DNA of 64,000 nt from Petrolisthes cinctipes (Eukaryota; Arthropoda; Malacostraca; Decapoda; Porcellanidae): assembly GCA_033782935.1 (NCBI GenBank), contig JAWQEG010000169.1, positions 310,001 through 374,000 of the forward strand, written 5' to 3'. Below the pieces are notes generated by a model, which ran no database searches, had not been told where the DNA came from, and worked only from the letters and a program-made list of their open reading frames with translations. Shown one piece after another: positions 37,538-51,147 of the stretch (within the stretch, counting starts at the first letter, position 1; each line of letters starts with the position of its first letter). The position numbers and the translations under genes are program-made.

Positions 37538-39866
37538 GTAGGCATGTACAGATTGCTTCTGGGACACCAAAATATTGAATTTTCGGGTGTTTTGAGCCTT
37601 AATTTGAGATATAAACGGGTACAGAAGATACATGCACATATCGACTTTCGTGCACCTAAAAGATCGATTTTCAGTATGTTTTGAGCATGTATTTTGAAAA
37701 TACTCTAACACGGAGTAGGCATGTACAGATTGCTTCTGGGACCCCAAAATATTGAATTTTCGGGTGTTTTGAACCTGAATTTGAGATATAAACGGGTACT
37801 GAAGATGCATGCACATATCGAGTTTTGTGCACCTAAAAGATCGATTTTCAGTATGTTTTGAGCATGTATTTTGAAAATACTCTAACACGGAGTAGGCATG
37901 TACAGATCGCTTCTGGGACCCCTAAATATCGAATTTCCGGGTGTTTTAGGACTGAATTTGAGATATCGACTTTTTGGCACCTAAAAGATCGATTTTTAGC
38001 ATGTTTTTAGCCTATATTTTGAAAATATTCTAGCACTGTGTAGGCATGTACAGATTGCTTCTGGGACCCCAAAATATTGAATTTTCGGGTGTTTTGAGCC
38101 TGAATTTGAGATATAAACGGGTACAGAAGATACATGCACATATTGACTTTGGGCATCTAAAATATCGATTTTCAGCATGTTTTGGGCCTGAATTTTGAAA
38201 ATACTCTAACACGGAGTAGGCATGCACAGATACCTTCTGGGACCTCTAAATATCGAATTTTCGGGTGTTTTGGGACTGAATTTGAGATACGATTTTTTGG
38301 CACCTAAAATGTCGATTTTTAGCATGTTTTTAGCCTATATTTTGAAAATATTCTAGCACTGTGTAGGCATGTACAGATTGCTTCTGGGACCCCAAAATAT
38401 TGAATTTTCGGGTGTTTTGAGCCTGAATTTGAGATATAAACGGGTACAGAAACTACATGCACATATTGACTTTGGGCATCTAAAATATCGATTTTCAGCA
38501 TGTTTTGGGCCTGAATTTTGAAAATACTCTAACACGGAGTAGGCATGTACAGATCGCTTCTGGGACCCCAAAATATCGAACTTTCGGGTGTTTAGGGCCA
38601 GAATTTGAGATATAAACGGGTACAGAAGATGCATGCACATATCGACTTTTGGGCACCTAAAAGATCGATTTTCAGTATGTTTTTGGCCTGTATTTTGAAA
38701 ATACTCTAACACGGAGTAGGCATGGACAGATACCTTCTGGGACCTCTAAATATCGAATTTTCGGGTGTTTTGGGACTGAATTTGAGATATCGATTTTTTG
38801 GCACCTAAAATGTCGATTTTTAGCATGTTTTTAGCCTATATTTTGAAAATATTCTAGCACTGTGTAGGCATGTACAGATTGCTTCTGGGACCCCAAAATA
38901 TTGAATTTTCGGGTGTTTTGAGCCTTAATTTGAAATATAAACGGGTACAGAAGATACATGCACATATCGACTTTTGTGCACCTAAAAGATCGATTTTCAG
39001 TATGTTTTGAGCATGTATTTTGAAAATACTCTAACACGGAGTAGGCATGTACAGATCGCTTCTGGGACCCCAAAATATTGAATTTTCGGGTGTTTTGAGC
39101 CTGAATTTGAGATATAAACGGGTACTGAAGATGCATGCACATATCGACTTTTGTGCACCTAAAAGATCGATTTTCAGTATGTTTTGAGCATGTAATTTGA
39201 AAATACTCTAACACGGAGTAGGCATGTACAGATCGCTTCTGGGACCCCTAAATATCGAATTTTCGGGTGTTTTGGGACTGAATTTGAGATATCGACTTTT
39301 TGGCACCTAAAAGATCGATTTTTAACATGTTTTTAGCCTATATTTTGAAAATATTCTAGCACTGAGTAGGCATGTACAGATTGCTTCTGGGACCCCAAAA
39401 TATTGAATTTTCGGGTGTTTTGAGCCTGAATTTGAGATATAAACGGGTACAGAAGATACATGCACATATTGACTTTGGGCACCAAAAATATCGATTTTCA
39501 GCATGTTTTGGGCCTGAATTTTGAAAATACTCTAACACGGAGTAGGCATGTACAGATCGCTTCTGGGACCCCAAAATATCGAATTTTCGGGTGTTTAGGG
39601 CCAGAATTTGAGATATAAACGGGTACAGAAGATGCATGCACATATCGACTTTTGGGCACCTAAAAGATCGATTTTCAGTATGTTTTTGGCATGTATTTTG
39701 AAAATACTCTAACAAGGAGTAAGCATGTACAGATACCTTCTGGGACCTCTAAATATCGAATTTTCGGGTGTTTTGGGACTGAATTTGAGATATCGATTTT
39801 TTGGCACCTAAAATGTCGATTTTTAGCATGTTTTTAGCCTATATTTTGAAAATATTCTAGCACTGT
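37538..39866. repeat. Super-HOR copy S5 (2,329 bp)
   Basis: Lacks one trimer relative to S1 (2,830 - 501). Its right part, about 38,831-39,715, matches S1 at offset 8,483 bp, with differences such as ACATGTTTTTAGCC versus ACATGTGTTTAGCC. It closes with CAAGGAGTAAGC, as do S1 and S2. Confidence 0.83.
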
Positions 39867-42800
39867 GTAGGCATGTACAGATTGCTTTTGGGACCCCAAA
39901 ATATTGAATTTTCGGGTGTTTTGAGCATGAATTTGAGATATAAACGGGTACAGAAGATACATGCACATATTGACTTTGGGCACCAAAAATATCGATTTTC
40001 ATCATGTTTTGGGCCTGAATTGTGAAAATACTCTAACACGGAGTAGGCATGTACAGATCGCTTCTGGGACCCCAAAATATCGAATTTTCGGGTGTTTAAG
40101 GCCAGAAATTGAGATATAAACGGGTACAGAAGATGCATGCACATATCGACTTTTGGGCACCTAAAAGATCGATTTTCAGTATGTTTTTGCCCTGTATTTT
40201 GAAAATACTCTAACACGGAGTAGGCATGTACAGATATCTTCTGGGACCTCTAAATATCGAATTTTCGGGTGTTTTGGGACTGAATTTGAGATATCGATTT
40301 TTTGGCACCTATAATATCGATTTTTAGCATGTTTTTAGCCTATATTTTGAAAATATTCTAGCACTGTGTAGGCATTTACAGATTGCTTCTGGGACCCCAA
40401 AATATTGAATTTTCGGGTGTTTTGAGCCTGAATTTGAGATATAAACGGGTTCAGAAGATACATGCACATATTGACTTTGGGCATCTAAAATATCGATTTT
40501 CAGCATGTTTTGGGCCTGTATTTTGAAAATACTCTAACACTGAGTAGGCATGTACAGATTGCTTTTGGAACCCCAAAATATTGAATTTTCGGGTGTTTTG
40601 AGCCTGAATTTGAGATATAAACGGGTACTGAAGATGCATGCACATATCGACTTTTGTGCACCTAAAAGATCAATTTTCAATATGTTTTAAGCATGTATTT
40701 TGAAAATACTCTAACACGGAGTAGGCATGTACAGATCGCTTCTGGGACCCCTAAATATCGAATTTTCGGGTGTTTTGGGACTGAATTTGAGATATCGACT
40801 TTTTGGCACCTAAAAGATCGATTTTTAGCATGTTTTTGGCCTATATTTTGAAAATATTCTAGCACTGAGTAGGCATGTACAGATCGCTTCTGGGACCCCA
40901 AAATATCGAATTTTCGGGTGTTTTGAGCCTGAATTTGAGATATAAACGGGTACAGAAGATGCATGCACATATCGACTTTTGGGCACCTAAAAGATCGATT
41001 TTCAGTATGTTTTTGGCCTGTATTTTGAAAATACTCTAACACGGAGTAGGCTTGTACAGATACCTTCTGGGACCTCTAAATATCGAATTTTCGGGTGTTT
41101 TGGGACTGAATTTGAGATATCGATTTTTTGGCACCTAAAATCTCGATTTTTAGCATGTTTTTAGCCTATATTTTGAAAATATTCTAGCACTGAGTAGGCA
41201 TGTACAGATTGCTTCTGGGACCCCAAAATATTGAATTTTCGGGTGTTTTGAGCCTGAATTTGAGATATAAACGGGTACAGAAGATACATGCACATATTGA
41301 CTTTGGGCATCTAAAATATCGATTTTCAGCATGTTTTGGGCCTGTATTTTGAAAATACTCTAACACTGAGTAGGCATGTACAGATTGCTTCTGGGACCCC
41401 AAAATATTGAATTTTCGGGTGTTTTGAGCCTGAATTTGAGATATAAACGGGTACTGAAGATGCATGCACATATCGACTTTTGTGCACCTAAAAGATCGAT
41501 TTTCAGTATTTTTTGAGCATGTATTTTGAAAATACTCTAACACGGAGTAGGCATGTACAGATCGCTTCTGGGACCCCTAAATATCGAATTTTCGGGTGTT
41601 TTGGGACTGAATTTGAGATATCGACTTTTTGGCACCTAAAAGATCGATTTTTAGCATGTTTTTAGCCTATATTTTGAAAATTTTCTAGCTCTGTGTAGGC
41701 ATGTACAGATTGCTTCTGGGACCCCAAAATATTGAATTTTAGGGTGTTTTGAGCCTGAATTTGAGATATAAACGGGTACAGAAGATACATGCACATATTG
41801 ACTTTGGGCATCTAAAATATCGATTTTCAGCATGTTTTGGGCCTGTATTTTGAAAATACTCTAACACTGAGTAGTGCGCAGGTACAGATTGCTTCTGGGA
41901 CCCAAAAATATTGAATTTTCTGGTGTTTTGAGCCTGAATTTGAGATATAAACGGGTACTGAAGATGCATGCACATATCGACTTTTGTGCACCTAAAAGAT
42001 CGATTTTCAGTATGTTTTGAGCATGTATTTTGAAAATACTCTAACACGGAGTAGGCATGTACAGATCGCTTCTGGGACCCCTAAATATCGAATTTTCGGG
42101 TGTTTTGGGACTGAATTTGAGATATCGACTTTTTGGCACCTAAAAGATCGATTTTTAGCATGTTTTTAGCCTATATTTTGAAAATTTTCTAGCACTGAGT
42201 AGGCATGCACAGATTGCTTCTGGGACCCCAAAATATTGAATTTTCGGGTGTTTTGAGCCGGAATTTGAGATATAAACGGGTACAGAAGATACATGCACGT
42301 ATTGTCTTTGGGCACCAAAAATATCGATTTTCAGCATGTTTTGGGCCTGAATTTTGAAAATACTCTAACACGGAGTAGGCATGTACAGATCGCTTCTGGA
42401 ACCCAAAATATCGAATTTTCGGGTGTTTAGGGCCAGAATTTGAGATATAAACGGGTACAGAAGATGCATGCACATATCGACTTTTGTGCACCTAAAAGAT
42501 CGATTTTCAGTATGTTTTGAGCATGTATTTTGAAAATACTCTAACACGGAGTAGGCATGTACAGATCGCTTCTGGGACCCCTAAATATCGAATTTTCGGG
42601 TGTTTTGGGACTGAATTTGAGATATCGACTTTTTGGCACCTAAAAGATCGATTTTTAGCATGTTTTTAGCCTATATTTTGAAATTATTCTAGCACTGAGT
42701 AGGCATGTACAGATTGCTTCTGGGACCCCAAAATATTGAATTTTCGGGTGTTTTGAGCCTGAATTTGAGATATAAACGGGTATAGAAGATACATGCACAT

Positions 42801-45800
42801 ATTGACTTTGGGCACCAAAAATATCGATTTTCAGCATGTTATGGGCCTGAATTTTGAAAATACTCTAACACTGAGTAGGTATGTACAGATTGCTTCTGGG
42901 ACCCCAAAATATCGAATTTTCGGGTGTTTAGGGCCAGAATTTGAGATATAAACGGGTACTGAAGATGCATGCACATATCGACTTTTGTGCACCTAAAAGA
43001 TCGATTTTCAGTATGTTTTGAGCATGTATTTTGAAAATACTCTAACACGGAGTAGGCATGTACAGATCGCTTCTGGGACCCCTAAATATCGAATTTTCGG
43101 GTGTTTTGGGACTGAATTTGAGATATAGACTTTTTGGCACCTAAAAGATCGATTATTAGCATGTTTTTAGCCTATATTTTGAAAATATTCTAGCACTGTA
43201 CAGATTGCTTCTGGGACCCCAAAATATTGAATTTTCGGGTGTTTAGAGCCAGAATTTGAGATATAAACGGGTACAGAAGATGCATGCACATATCGACTTT
43301 TGGGAACCTAAAAGATCGATTTTCAGTATGTTTTTGGCCTGTATTTTGAAAATACTCTAACAAGGAGTAGGCATGTACAGATACCTTCTGGGACCTCTAA
43401 ATATCGAATTTTCGGGTGTTTTGGGACTGAATTTGAGATATCGATTTTTTGGCACCTAAAATGTCGATTTTTAGCATGTTTTTAGCCTATATTTTGAAAA
43501 TATTCTAGCACTGTGTAGGCATGTACAGATTGCTTCTGGGACCCCAAAATATTGAATTTTCGGGTGTTTTGAGCCTGAATTTGAGATATAAACGGGTACA
43601 GCAGATACATGCACATATTGACTTTGGGCATCTAAAATATCGATTTTCAGCATGTTTTGGGCCTGTATTTTGAAAATACTCTAACACTGAGTAGGCATGT
43701 ACAGATTGCTTCTGGGACCCCAAAATATTGAATTTTCGGGTGTTTTGAGCCTGAATTTGAGATATAAACGGGTACTGAAGATGGATGCACATATCGACTT
43801 TTGTGCACCTAAAAGATCGATTTTCAGTATGTTTTTGGCCTGTATTTTGAAAATACTCTAACACGGAGTAGGCATGTACAGATACCTTCTGGGACCTCTA
43901 AATATCGAATTTTCGGGTGTTTTGGGACTGAATTTGAGATATCGATTTTTTGGCACCTAAAATGTCGATTTTTAGCATGTTTTTAGCCTATATTTTGAAA
44001 ATATTCTAACACTGTGTAGGCATGTACAGATTGCTTCTGGGACCCCAAAATATTGAATTTTCGGGTGTTTTGAGCCTGAATTTGAGATATAAACGGGTAC
44101 AGAAGAAACATGCACATATTGACTTTGGGCATCTAAAATATCGATTTTCAGCATGTTTTGGACATGTATTTTGAAAATACTCTAACACTGAGTAGGCATG
44201 TATAGATTGCTTCTGGGACCCCAAAATATTGAATTTTTGGTTGTTTTGAGCCTGAATTTGAGATATAAACGGGTACTGAAGATGCATGCACATATAGACT
44301 TTTGTGCACCTAAGAGATCGATTTTCAGTATGTTTTGAGCATGTATTTTGAAAATACTCTAACACGGAGTAGGCATGTACAGATCGCTTCTGGAACCCCT
44401 AAATATCGAATTTTCGGGTGTTTTGGGACTGAATTTGAGATATCGACTTTTTGGCACCTAAAAGATCGATTTTTAGCATATTTTTAGCTTATATTTTGAA
44501 ATTATTCTAGCACTGAGTAGGCATGTACAGATTGCTTCTGGGACCCAAAATATTGAATTTTCGGGTGTTTTGAGCCTGAATTTGAGATATAAACGGGTAC
44601 AGAAGATACATGCACATATTGACTTTGGGCACCAAAAATATCGATTTTCAGCATGTTTTGGGCCTGAATTTTGAAAATACTCTAACACGGAGTAGGCATG
44701 TACAGATCGCTTCTGGAACCCCTAAATATCGAATTTTCGGGTGTTTTGGGACTGAATTTAAGATATCAATTTTTTGGCACCTAAAATGTCGATTTTTAGC
44801 ATGTTTTTAGCCTATATTTTGAAATTTTTCTAGCACTGTGTAGGCATGTACAGATTGCTTCTGGGACCCCAAAATATTGAATTTTCGGGTGTTTTGAGCC
44901 TGAATTTGAGATATAAACGGGTACAGAAGATACATGCACATATTAACTTTGGGCATCTAAAATATCGATTTTCAGCATGTTTTGGGCCTGTATTTTGAAA
45001 ATACTCTAACACTGAGTAGGCATGTACAGATTGCTTCTGGGACCCCAAAATATTGAATTTTCGGGTGTTTTGAGCCTGAATTTGAGATATAAACGGGTAC
45101 TGATGATGCATGCACATATCGACTTTTAGGCACCTAAAAGATCGATTTTCAGTATGTTTTTGGCCTGTATTATGAAAATACTCTAACAAGGAATAGGCAT
45201 GTACAGATACCTTCTGGGACCTCTAAATATCGAATTTTCGGGTGTTTTGGGACTGAATTTGAGATATCGATTTTTTGGCACCTAAAATGTCGATTTTTAG
45301 CATGTTTTTAGCCTATATTTTGAAAATATTCTAGCACTGAGTAGGCATGTACAGATTGCTTCTGGGACCCCAAAATATTGAATTTTCGGGTGTTTTGAGC
45401 CTGAATTTGAGATATAAACGGGTACAGAAGATACATGCACATATTGACTTTGGGCATCTAAAATATCGATTTTCAGCATGTTTTGGGCCTGTATTTTGAA
45501 AATACTCTAACACTGAGTAGGCATGTACAGATTGCTTCTGGGACCCAAAAATATTGAATTTTCGGGTGTTTTGAGCCTGAATTTGAGATATAAACGGGTA
45601 CTGATGATGCATGCACATATCGACTTTTGTGCACCTAAAAGATCGATTTTCAGTATGTTTTGAGTATGTATTTTGAAAATACTCTAACACGGAGTAGGCA
45701 TGTACAGATCGCTTCTGGGACCCCTAAATATCGAATTTTCGGGTGTTTTGGGACTGAATTTGAGATATCGACTTTTTGGCACCTAAAAGATAGATTTTTA

Positions 45801-47333
45801 GCATGTTTTTAGCCTATTTTTTGAAAATATTCTAGCACTGTACAGATTGCTTCTGGGACCCCAAAATATTGAATTTTCGGGTGTTTTGAGCCTGAATTTG
45901 AGATATAAACGGGTACAGAAGATACATGCACATATTGACTTTGGGCACCAAAAATATCGATTTTCAGCATGTTTTGGGCCTGAATTTTGAAAATACTCTA
46001 ACACAGAGTAGGCATGTACAGATCGCTTCTGGGACCCCAAAATATCGAATTTTCGGGTGTTTAGGGCCAGAATTTGAGATATAAACGGGTACAGAAGATG
46101 CATGCACATATCGACTTTTGGGCACCTAAAACATCGATTTTGAGCATGTTTTTGGCCTGTATTTTGAAAATACTCTAACACGGACTAGGCATGTACAGAT
46201 ACCTTCTGGGACCTCTAAATATCGAATTTTCGGGTGTTTTGGGACTGAATTTGAGATATCGATTTTTTGGCACCTAAAATGTCGATTTTTAGCATGTTTT
46301 TAGCCTATATTTTGAAAATATTCTAGCACTGTGTAGGCATGTACAGATTGCTTCTGGGACCCCAAAATATTGAATTTTCGGGTGTTTTGAGCCTGAATTT
46401 GAGATATAAACGGGTACAGAAGATACATGCACATATTGACTTTGGGCATCTAAAATATCGATTTTCAGCATGTTTTGGGCCTGTATTTTGAAAATACTCT
46501 AACACTGAGTAGGCATGTACAGATTGCTACTGGGACCCCAAAATATTGAATTTTCGGGTGTTTTGAGCCTGAATTTGAGATATAAACGGGTACTGAAGAT
46601 GCATGCACATATCGACTTTTGTGCACCTAAAAGATCGATTTTCAGTATGTTTTTGGCCTGTATTTTGAAAATACTCTAACACTGAGTAGGCATGTACAGA
46701 TACCTTCTGGGACCTCTAAATATCGAATTTTCGGGTGTTTTGGGACTGAATTTGAGATATCGACTTTTTGGCACCTAAAAGATCGATTTTTAGCATGTTT
46801 TCAGCCTATATTTTGAAAATATTCTAGCACTGAGTAGGCATGTACAGATTGCTTCTGGGACCCCAAAATATTGAATTTTCGGGTGTTTTGAGCCTGAATT
46901 TGAGATATAAACGGGTACAGAAGATACATGCAAATATTGACTTTGGGCACCAAAAATATCGATTTTCAGCATGTTTTGGGGCTGAATTTTGAAAATACTC
47001 TAACACGGAGTAGGCATGTACAGATCGCTTCTGGGACCCCAAAATATCGAATTTTCGGGTGTTTAGGGCCAGAATTTGAGATATAAACGGGTACAGAAGA
47101 TGCATGCACATATTGACTTTGGGCACCAAAAATATCGATTTTCAGCATGTTTTTGGCCTGTATTTTGAAAATACTCTAACACGGAGTAGGCATGTACAGA
47201 TACCTTCTGGGACCTCTAAATATCGAATTTTCGGGTGTTTTGGGACTGAATTTGAGATATCGATTTTTTGGCACCTAAAATGTCGATTTTTAGCATGTTT
47301 TTAGCCTATATTTTGAAAATATTCTAGCACTGT
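39867..47333. repeat. Regular trimer HOR domain 2
   Basis: Mostly 501-bp trimers, with 315-325-bp dimers near 40.8-41.1, 43.1-43.4 and 44.4-44.75 kb. Beta-gamma units dominate at 40.4-43.1 kb; gamma-prime units return after about 43.4 kb. A 3-bp-longer scrambled start lies at 41,874-41,886. Two alpha-position monomers have the 10-bp deletion (about 43,199 and 45,840). Confidence 0.86.
41871..41890. repeat. Altered monomer start, 3 bp longer
   Basis: GAGTAGTGCGCAGGTACAG replaces GAGTAGGCATGTACAG. Five bases (GCATG) are replaced by eight (TGCGCAGG). Unique in the window as far as I can see. Confidence 0.72.
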
Positions 47334-48663
47334 GTAGGCATGTACAGATTGCTTCTGGGACCCCAAAATATTGAATTTTCGGGTGTTTTGAGACTGAATT
47401 TGAGATATAAACGGGTACAGAAGATACATGCACATATTGACTTTGGGCATCTAAAATATCGATTTTCAGCATGTTTTGGGCCTGTATTTTGAAAATACTC
47501 TAACACTGAGTAGGCATGTACAGATTGCTTCTGGGACCCCAAAATATTGAATTTTCGGGTGTTTTGAGCCTGAATTTGAGATATAAACGGGTACTGAAGA
47601 TGCATGCACATATCGACTTTTGTGCACCTAAAAGATCGATTTTCAGTATGTTTTGAGCATGTATTTTGAAAATACTCTAACACGGAGTAGGGATGTACAG
47701 ATCGCTTCTGGGACCCTTAAATATCGAACTTTCGGGTGTTTTGGGACTGAATTTGATATATCGATTTTTTGGCACCTAAAATGTCGATTTTTAGCATGTT
47801 TTTAGCCTATATTTTGAAAATATTCTAGCACTGAGTAGGCATGTACAGATTGCTTCTGGGACCCCAAAATATTGAATATTCGGGTGTTTTGAGCCTGAAT
47901 TTGAGATATAAACGGGTACTGAAGATGCATGCACATATCGACTTTTGTGCACCTAAAATATCGATTTTCAGTATGTTTTGAGCATGTATTTTGAAAATAC
48001 TCTAACACGGAGTAGGCATGTACAGATCGCTTCTGGGACCCCTAAATATCGAATTTTCGGGTGTTTTGGGACTGAATTTGAGATATCGACTTTTTGGCAC
48101 CTAAAAGATCGATTTTTAGCATGTTTTCAGCCTATATTTTGAAAGTATTCTAGCACTGAGTAGGCATGTACAGATTGCTTCTGGGACCCCAAAATATTGA
48201 ATTTTCGGGTGTTTTGAGCCTGAATTTGAGATATAAACGGGTACAGAAGATACATGCAAATATTGACTTTGGGCACCAAAAATATCGATTTTCAGCATGT
48301 TTTGGGCCTGAATTTTGAAAATACTCTAACACGGAGTAGGCATGTACAGATCGCTTCTGGGACCCCAAAATATCGAATTTTCGGGTGTTTAGGGCCAGAA
48401 TTTGAGATATAAACGGGTACAGAAGATGCATGCACATATCGACTTTTGGGCACCTAAAAGATCGATTTTCAGTATGTTTTTGGCCTGTATTTTGAAAATA
48501 CTCTAACACGGAGTAGGCATGTACAGATACCTTCTTGGACCTCTAAATATCGAATTTTCGGGTGTTTTGGGACTGAATTTGATATATCGATTTTTTGGCA
48601 CCTAAAATGTCGATTTAATTTAGCATGTTTTTAGCCTATATTTTGAAAATATTCTAGCACTGT
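47334..48663. repeat. 1,330-bp unit V1
   Basis: Trimer, dimer, trimer (8 monomers). Markers shared with V2 at offset 1,330: GGGACCCTTAAATATCG, TGATATATCGATTTTTT, GAATATTCGGGTG, ATGCAAATATTGAC, and CGATTTAATTTAGC close to the right end. Confidence 0.83.
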
Positions 48664-49994
48664 GTAGGCATGTACAGATTGCTTCTGGGACCCCAAGATA
48701 TTGAATTTTCGGGTGTTTTGAGCCTGAATTTGAGATATAAACGGGTACAGAAGATACATGCACATATTGACTTTGGGCACCAAAAATATCGATTTTCAGC
48801 ATGTTTTGGGCCTGAATTTTGAAAATACTCTAACACTGAGTAGGCATGTACAGATTGCTTCTGGGACCCCAAAATATTGAATTTTCGGGTGTTTTGAGCC
48901 TGAATTTGAGATATAAACGGGTACTGAAGATGCATGCACATATCGACTTTTGTGCACCTAAAAGATCGATTTTCAGTATGTTTTGAGCATGTATTTTGAA
49001 AATACTCTAACACGGAGTAGGGATGTACAGATCGCTTCTGGGACCCTTAAATATCGAATTTTCGGGTGTTTTGGGACTGAATTTGATATATCGATTTTTT
49101 GGCACCTAAAATGTCGATTTTTAGCATGTTTTTAGCCTATATTTTGAAAATATTCTAGCACTGAGTAGGCATGTACAGATTGCTTCTGGGACCCCAAAAT
49201 ATTGAATATTCGGGTGTTTTGAGCCTGAATTTGAGATATAAACGGGTACTGAAGATGCATGCACATATCGACTTTTGTGCACCTAAAATATCGATTTTCA
49301 GTATGTTTTGAGCATGTATTTTGAAAATACTCTAACACGGAGTAGGCATGTACAGATCGCTTCTGGGACCCCTAAATATCGAATTTTCGGGTGTTTTGGG
49401 ACTGAATTTGAGATATCGACTTTTTGGCACCTAAAAGATCGATTTTTAGCATGTTTTCAGCCTATATTTTGAAAATATTCTAGCACTGAGTAGGCATGTA
49501 CAGATTGCTTCTGGGACCCCCAAAATATTGAATTTTCGGGTGTTTTGAGCCTGAATTTGAGATATAAACGGGTACAGAAGATACATGCAAATATTGACTT
49601 TGGGCACCAAAAATATCGATTTTCAGCATGTTTTGGGCCTGAATTTTGAAAATACTCTAACACGGAGTAGGCATGTAAAGATCGCTTCTGGGACCCCAAA
49701 ATATCAAATTTTCGGGTGTTTTGGGCCAGAATTTGAGATATAAACGGGTACAGAAGATGCATGCACATATCGACTTTTGGGCACCTAAAAGATCGATTTT
49801 CAGTATGTTTTTGGCCTGTATTTTGAAAATACTCTAACACGGAGTAGGCATGTACAGATACCTTCTGGGACCTCTAAATATCGAATTTTCGGGTGTTTTG
49901 GGACTGAATTTAAGATATCGATTTTTTGGCACCTAAAATGTCGATTTAATTTAGCATGTTTTTAGCCTATATTTTGAAAATATTCTAGCACTGT
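48664..49994. repeat. 1,331-bp unit V2
   Basis: Same trimer, dimer, trimer layout and the same markers as V1. It is one base longer because of an extra C near 49,520 (GGGACCCCCAAAA). It ends with CGATTTAATTTAGC at about 49,942. Confidence 0.82.
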
Positions 49995-51147
49995 GTAGGC
50001 ATGTACAGATTGCTTCTGGGACCCCAAAATATTGAATTTTCGGGTGTTTTGAGCCTGAATTTGAGATATAAACGGGTACTGAAGATGCATGCACATATCG
50101 ACTTTTGTGCACCTAAAAGATCGATTTTCAGTATGTTTTGAGCATGTATTTTGAAAATACTCTAACACGGAGTAGGCATGTACAGATCGCTTCTGGGACC
50201 CCTAAATATCGAATTTTCGGGTGTTTTGGGACTGAATTTGAGATATCGACTTTTTGGCACCTAAAAGATAGATTTTTAGCATGTTTTTAGAATATTTTTT
50301 GAAAATATTCTAGCACTGAGTAGGCATGTACAGATTGCTTCTGGGACCCCAAAATATTGAATTTTCGTGTGTTTTGAGCCTGAATTTGAGATATAAACGT
50401 GTACAGAAGATACATGCACATATTGACTTTGGGCACCAAATATATCGATTTTCAGCATGTTTTGGGCCTGTATTTTGAAAATACTCTAACACGGAGTAGG
50501 CATGTACAGATCGCTTCTGGGACCCCTAAATATCGAATTTTCGGGTGTTTTGGGACTGAATTTGAGATATCGACTTTTTGGCACCTAAAATGTCGATTTT
50601 TAGCATGTTTTTAGCCTATAATTTGAAAATATTCTAGCACTGTGTAGGCATGTACGGATTGCTTCTGGGACCCCAAAATATTGAATTTTCGGGCGTTTTG
50701 AGCCTGAATTTGAGATATAAACGGGTACAGAAGATACATGCACATATTGACTTTAGGCACCAAAAATATCGATTTTCAGCATGTTTTGGGCCTGAATTTT
50801 GAAAATACTCTAACACGGAGTAGGCATGTACAGATCGCTTCTGGGACCCTAAAATATCGAATTTTCGGGTGTTTAGGGCCAGAATTTGAGATATAAACGG
50901 GTACAGAAGATGCATGCACATATCGACTTTTGGGCACCTAAAAGATCAATTTTCTGTATGTTTTTGGCCTGTATTTTGAAAATACTCTAACACGGAGTAG
51001 GCATGTACAGATACCTTCTGGGACCTCAAAATATCGAATTTTCGGGTGTTTTGGGACTGAATTTGATATATCGATTTTTTGGCACCTAAAATGTCGATTT
51101 AATTTAGCATGTTTTTAGCCTATATTTTGAAAATATTCTAGCACTGT
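49995..51147. repeat. 1,153-bp unit V3
   Basis: Dimer, dimer, trimer (7 monomers), one monomer shorter than V1 and V2. It ends with the same CGATTTAATTTAGC marker (about 51,095). Its first 500 bp recur after 51,148 at offset 1,153, including AAGATAGATTTTTAGC and TTTTTAGAATATTTTTTG. Confidence 0.8.
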
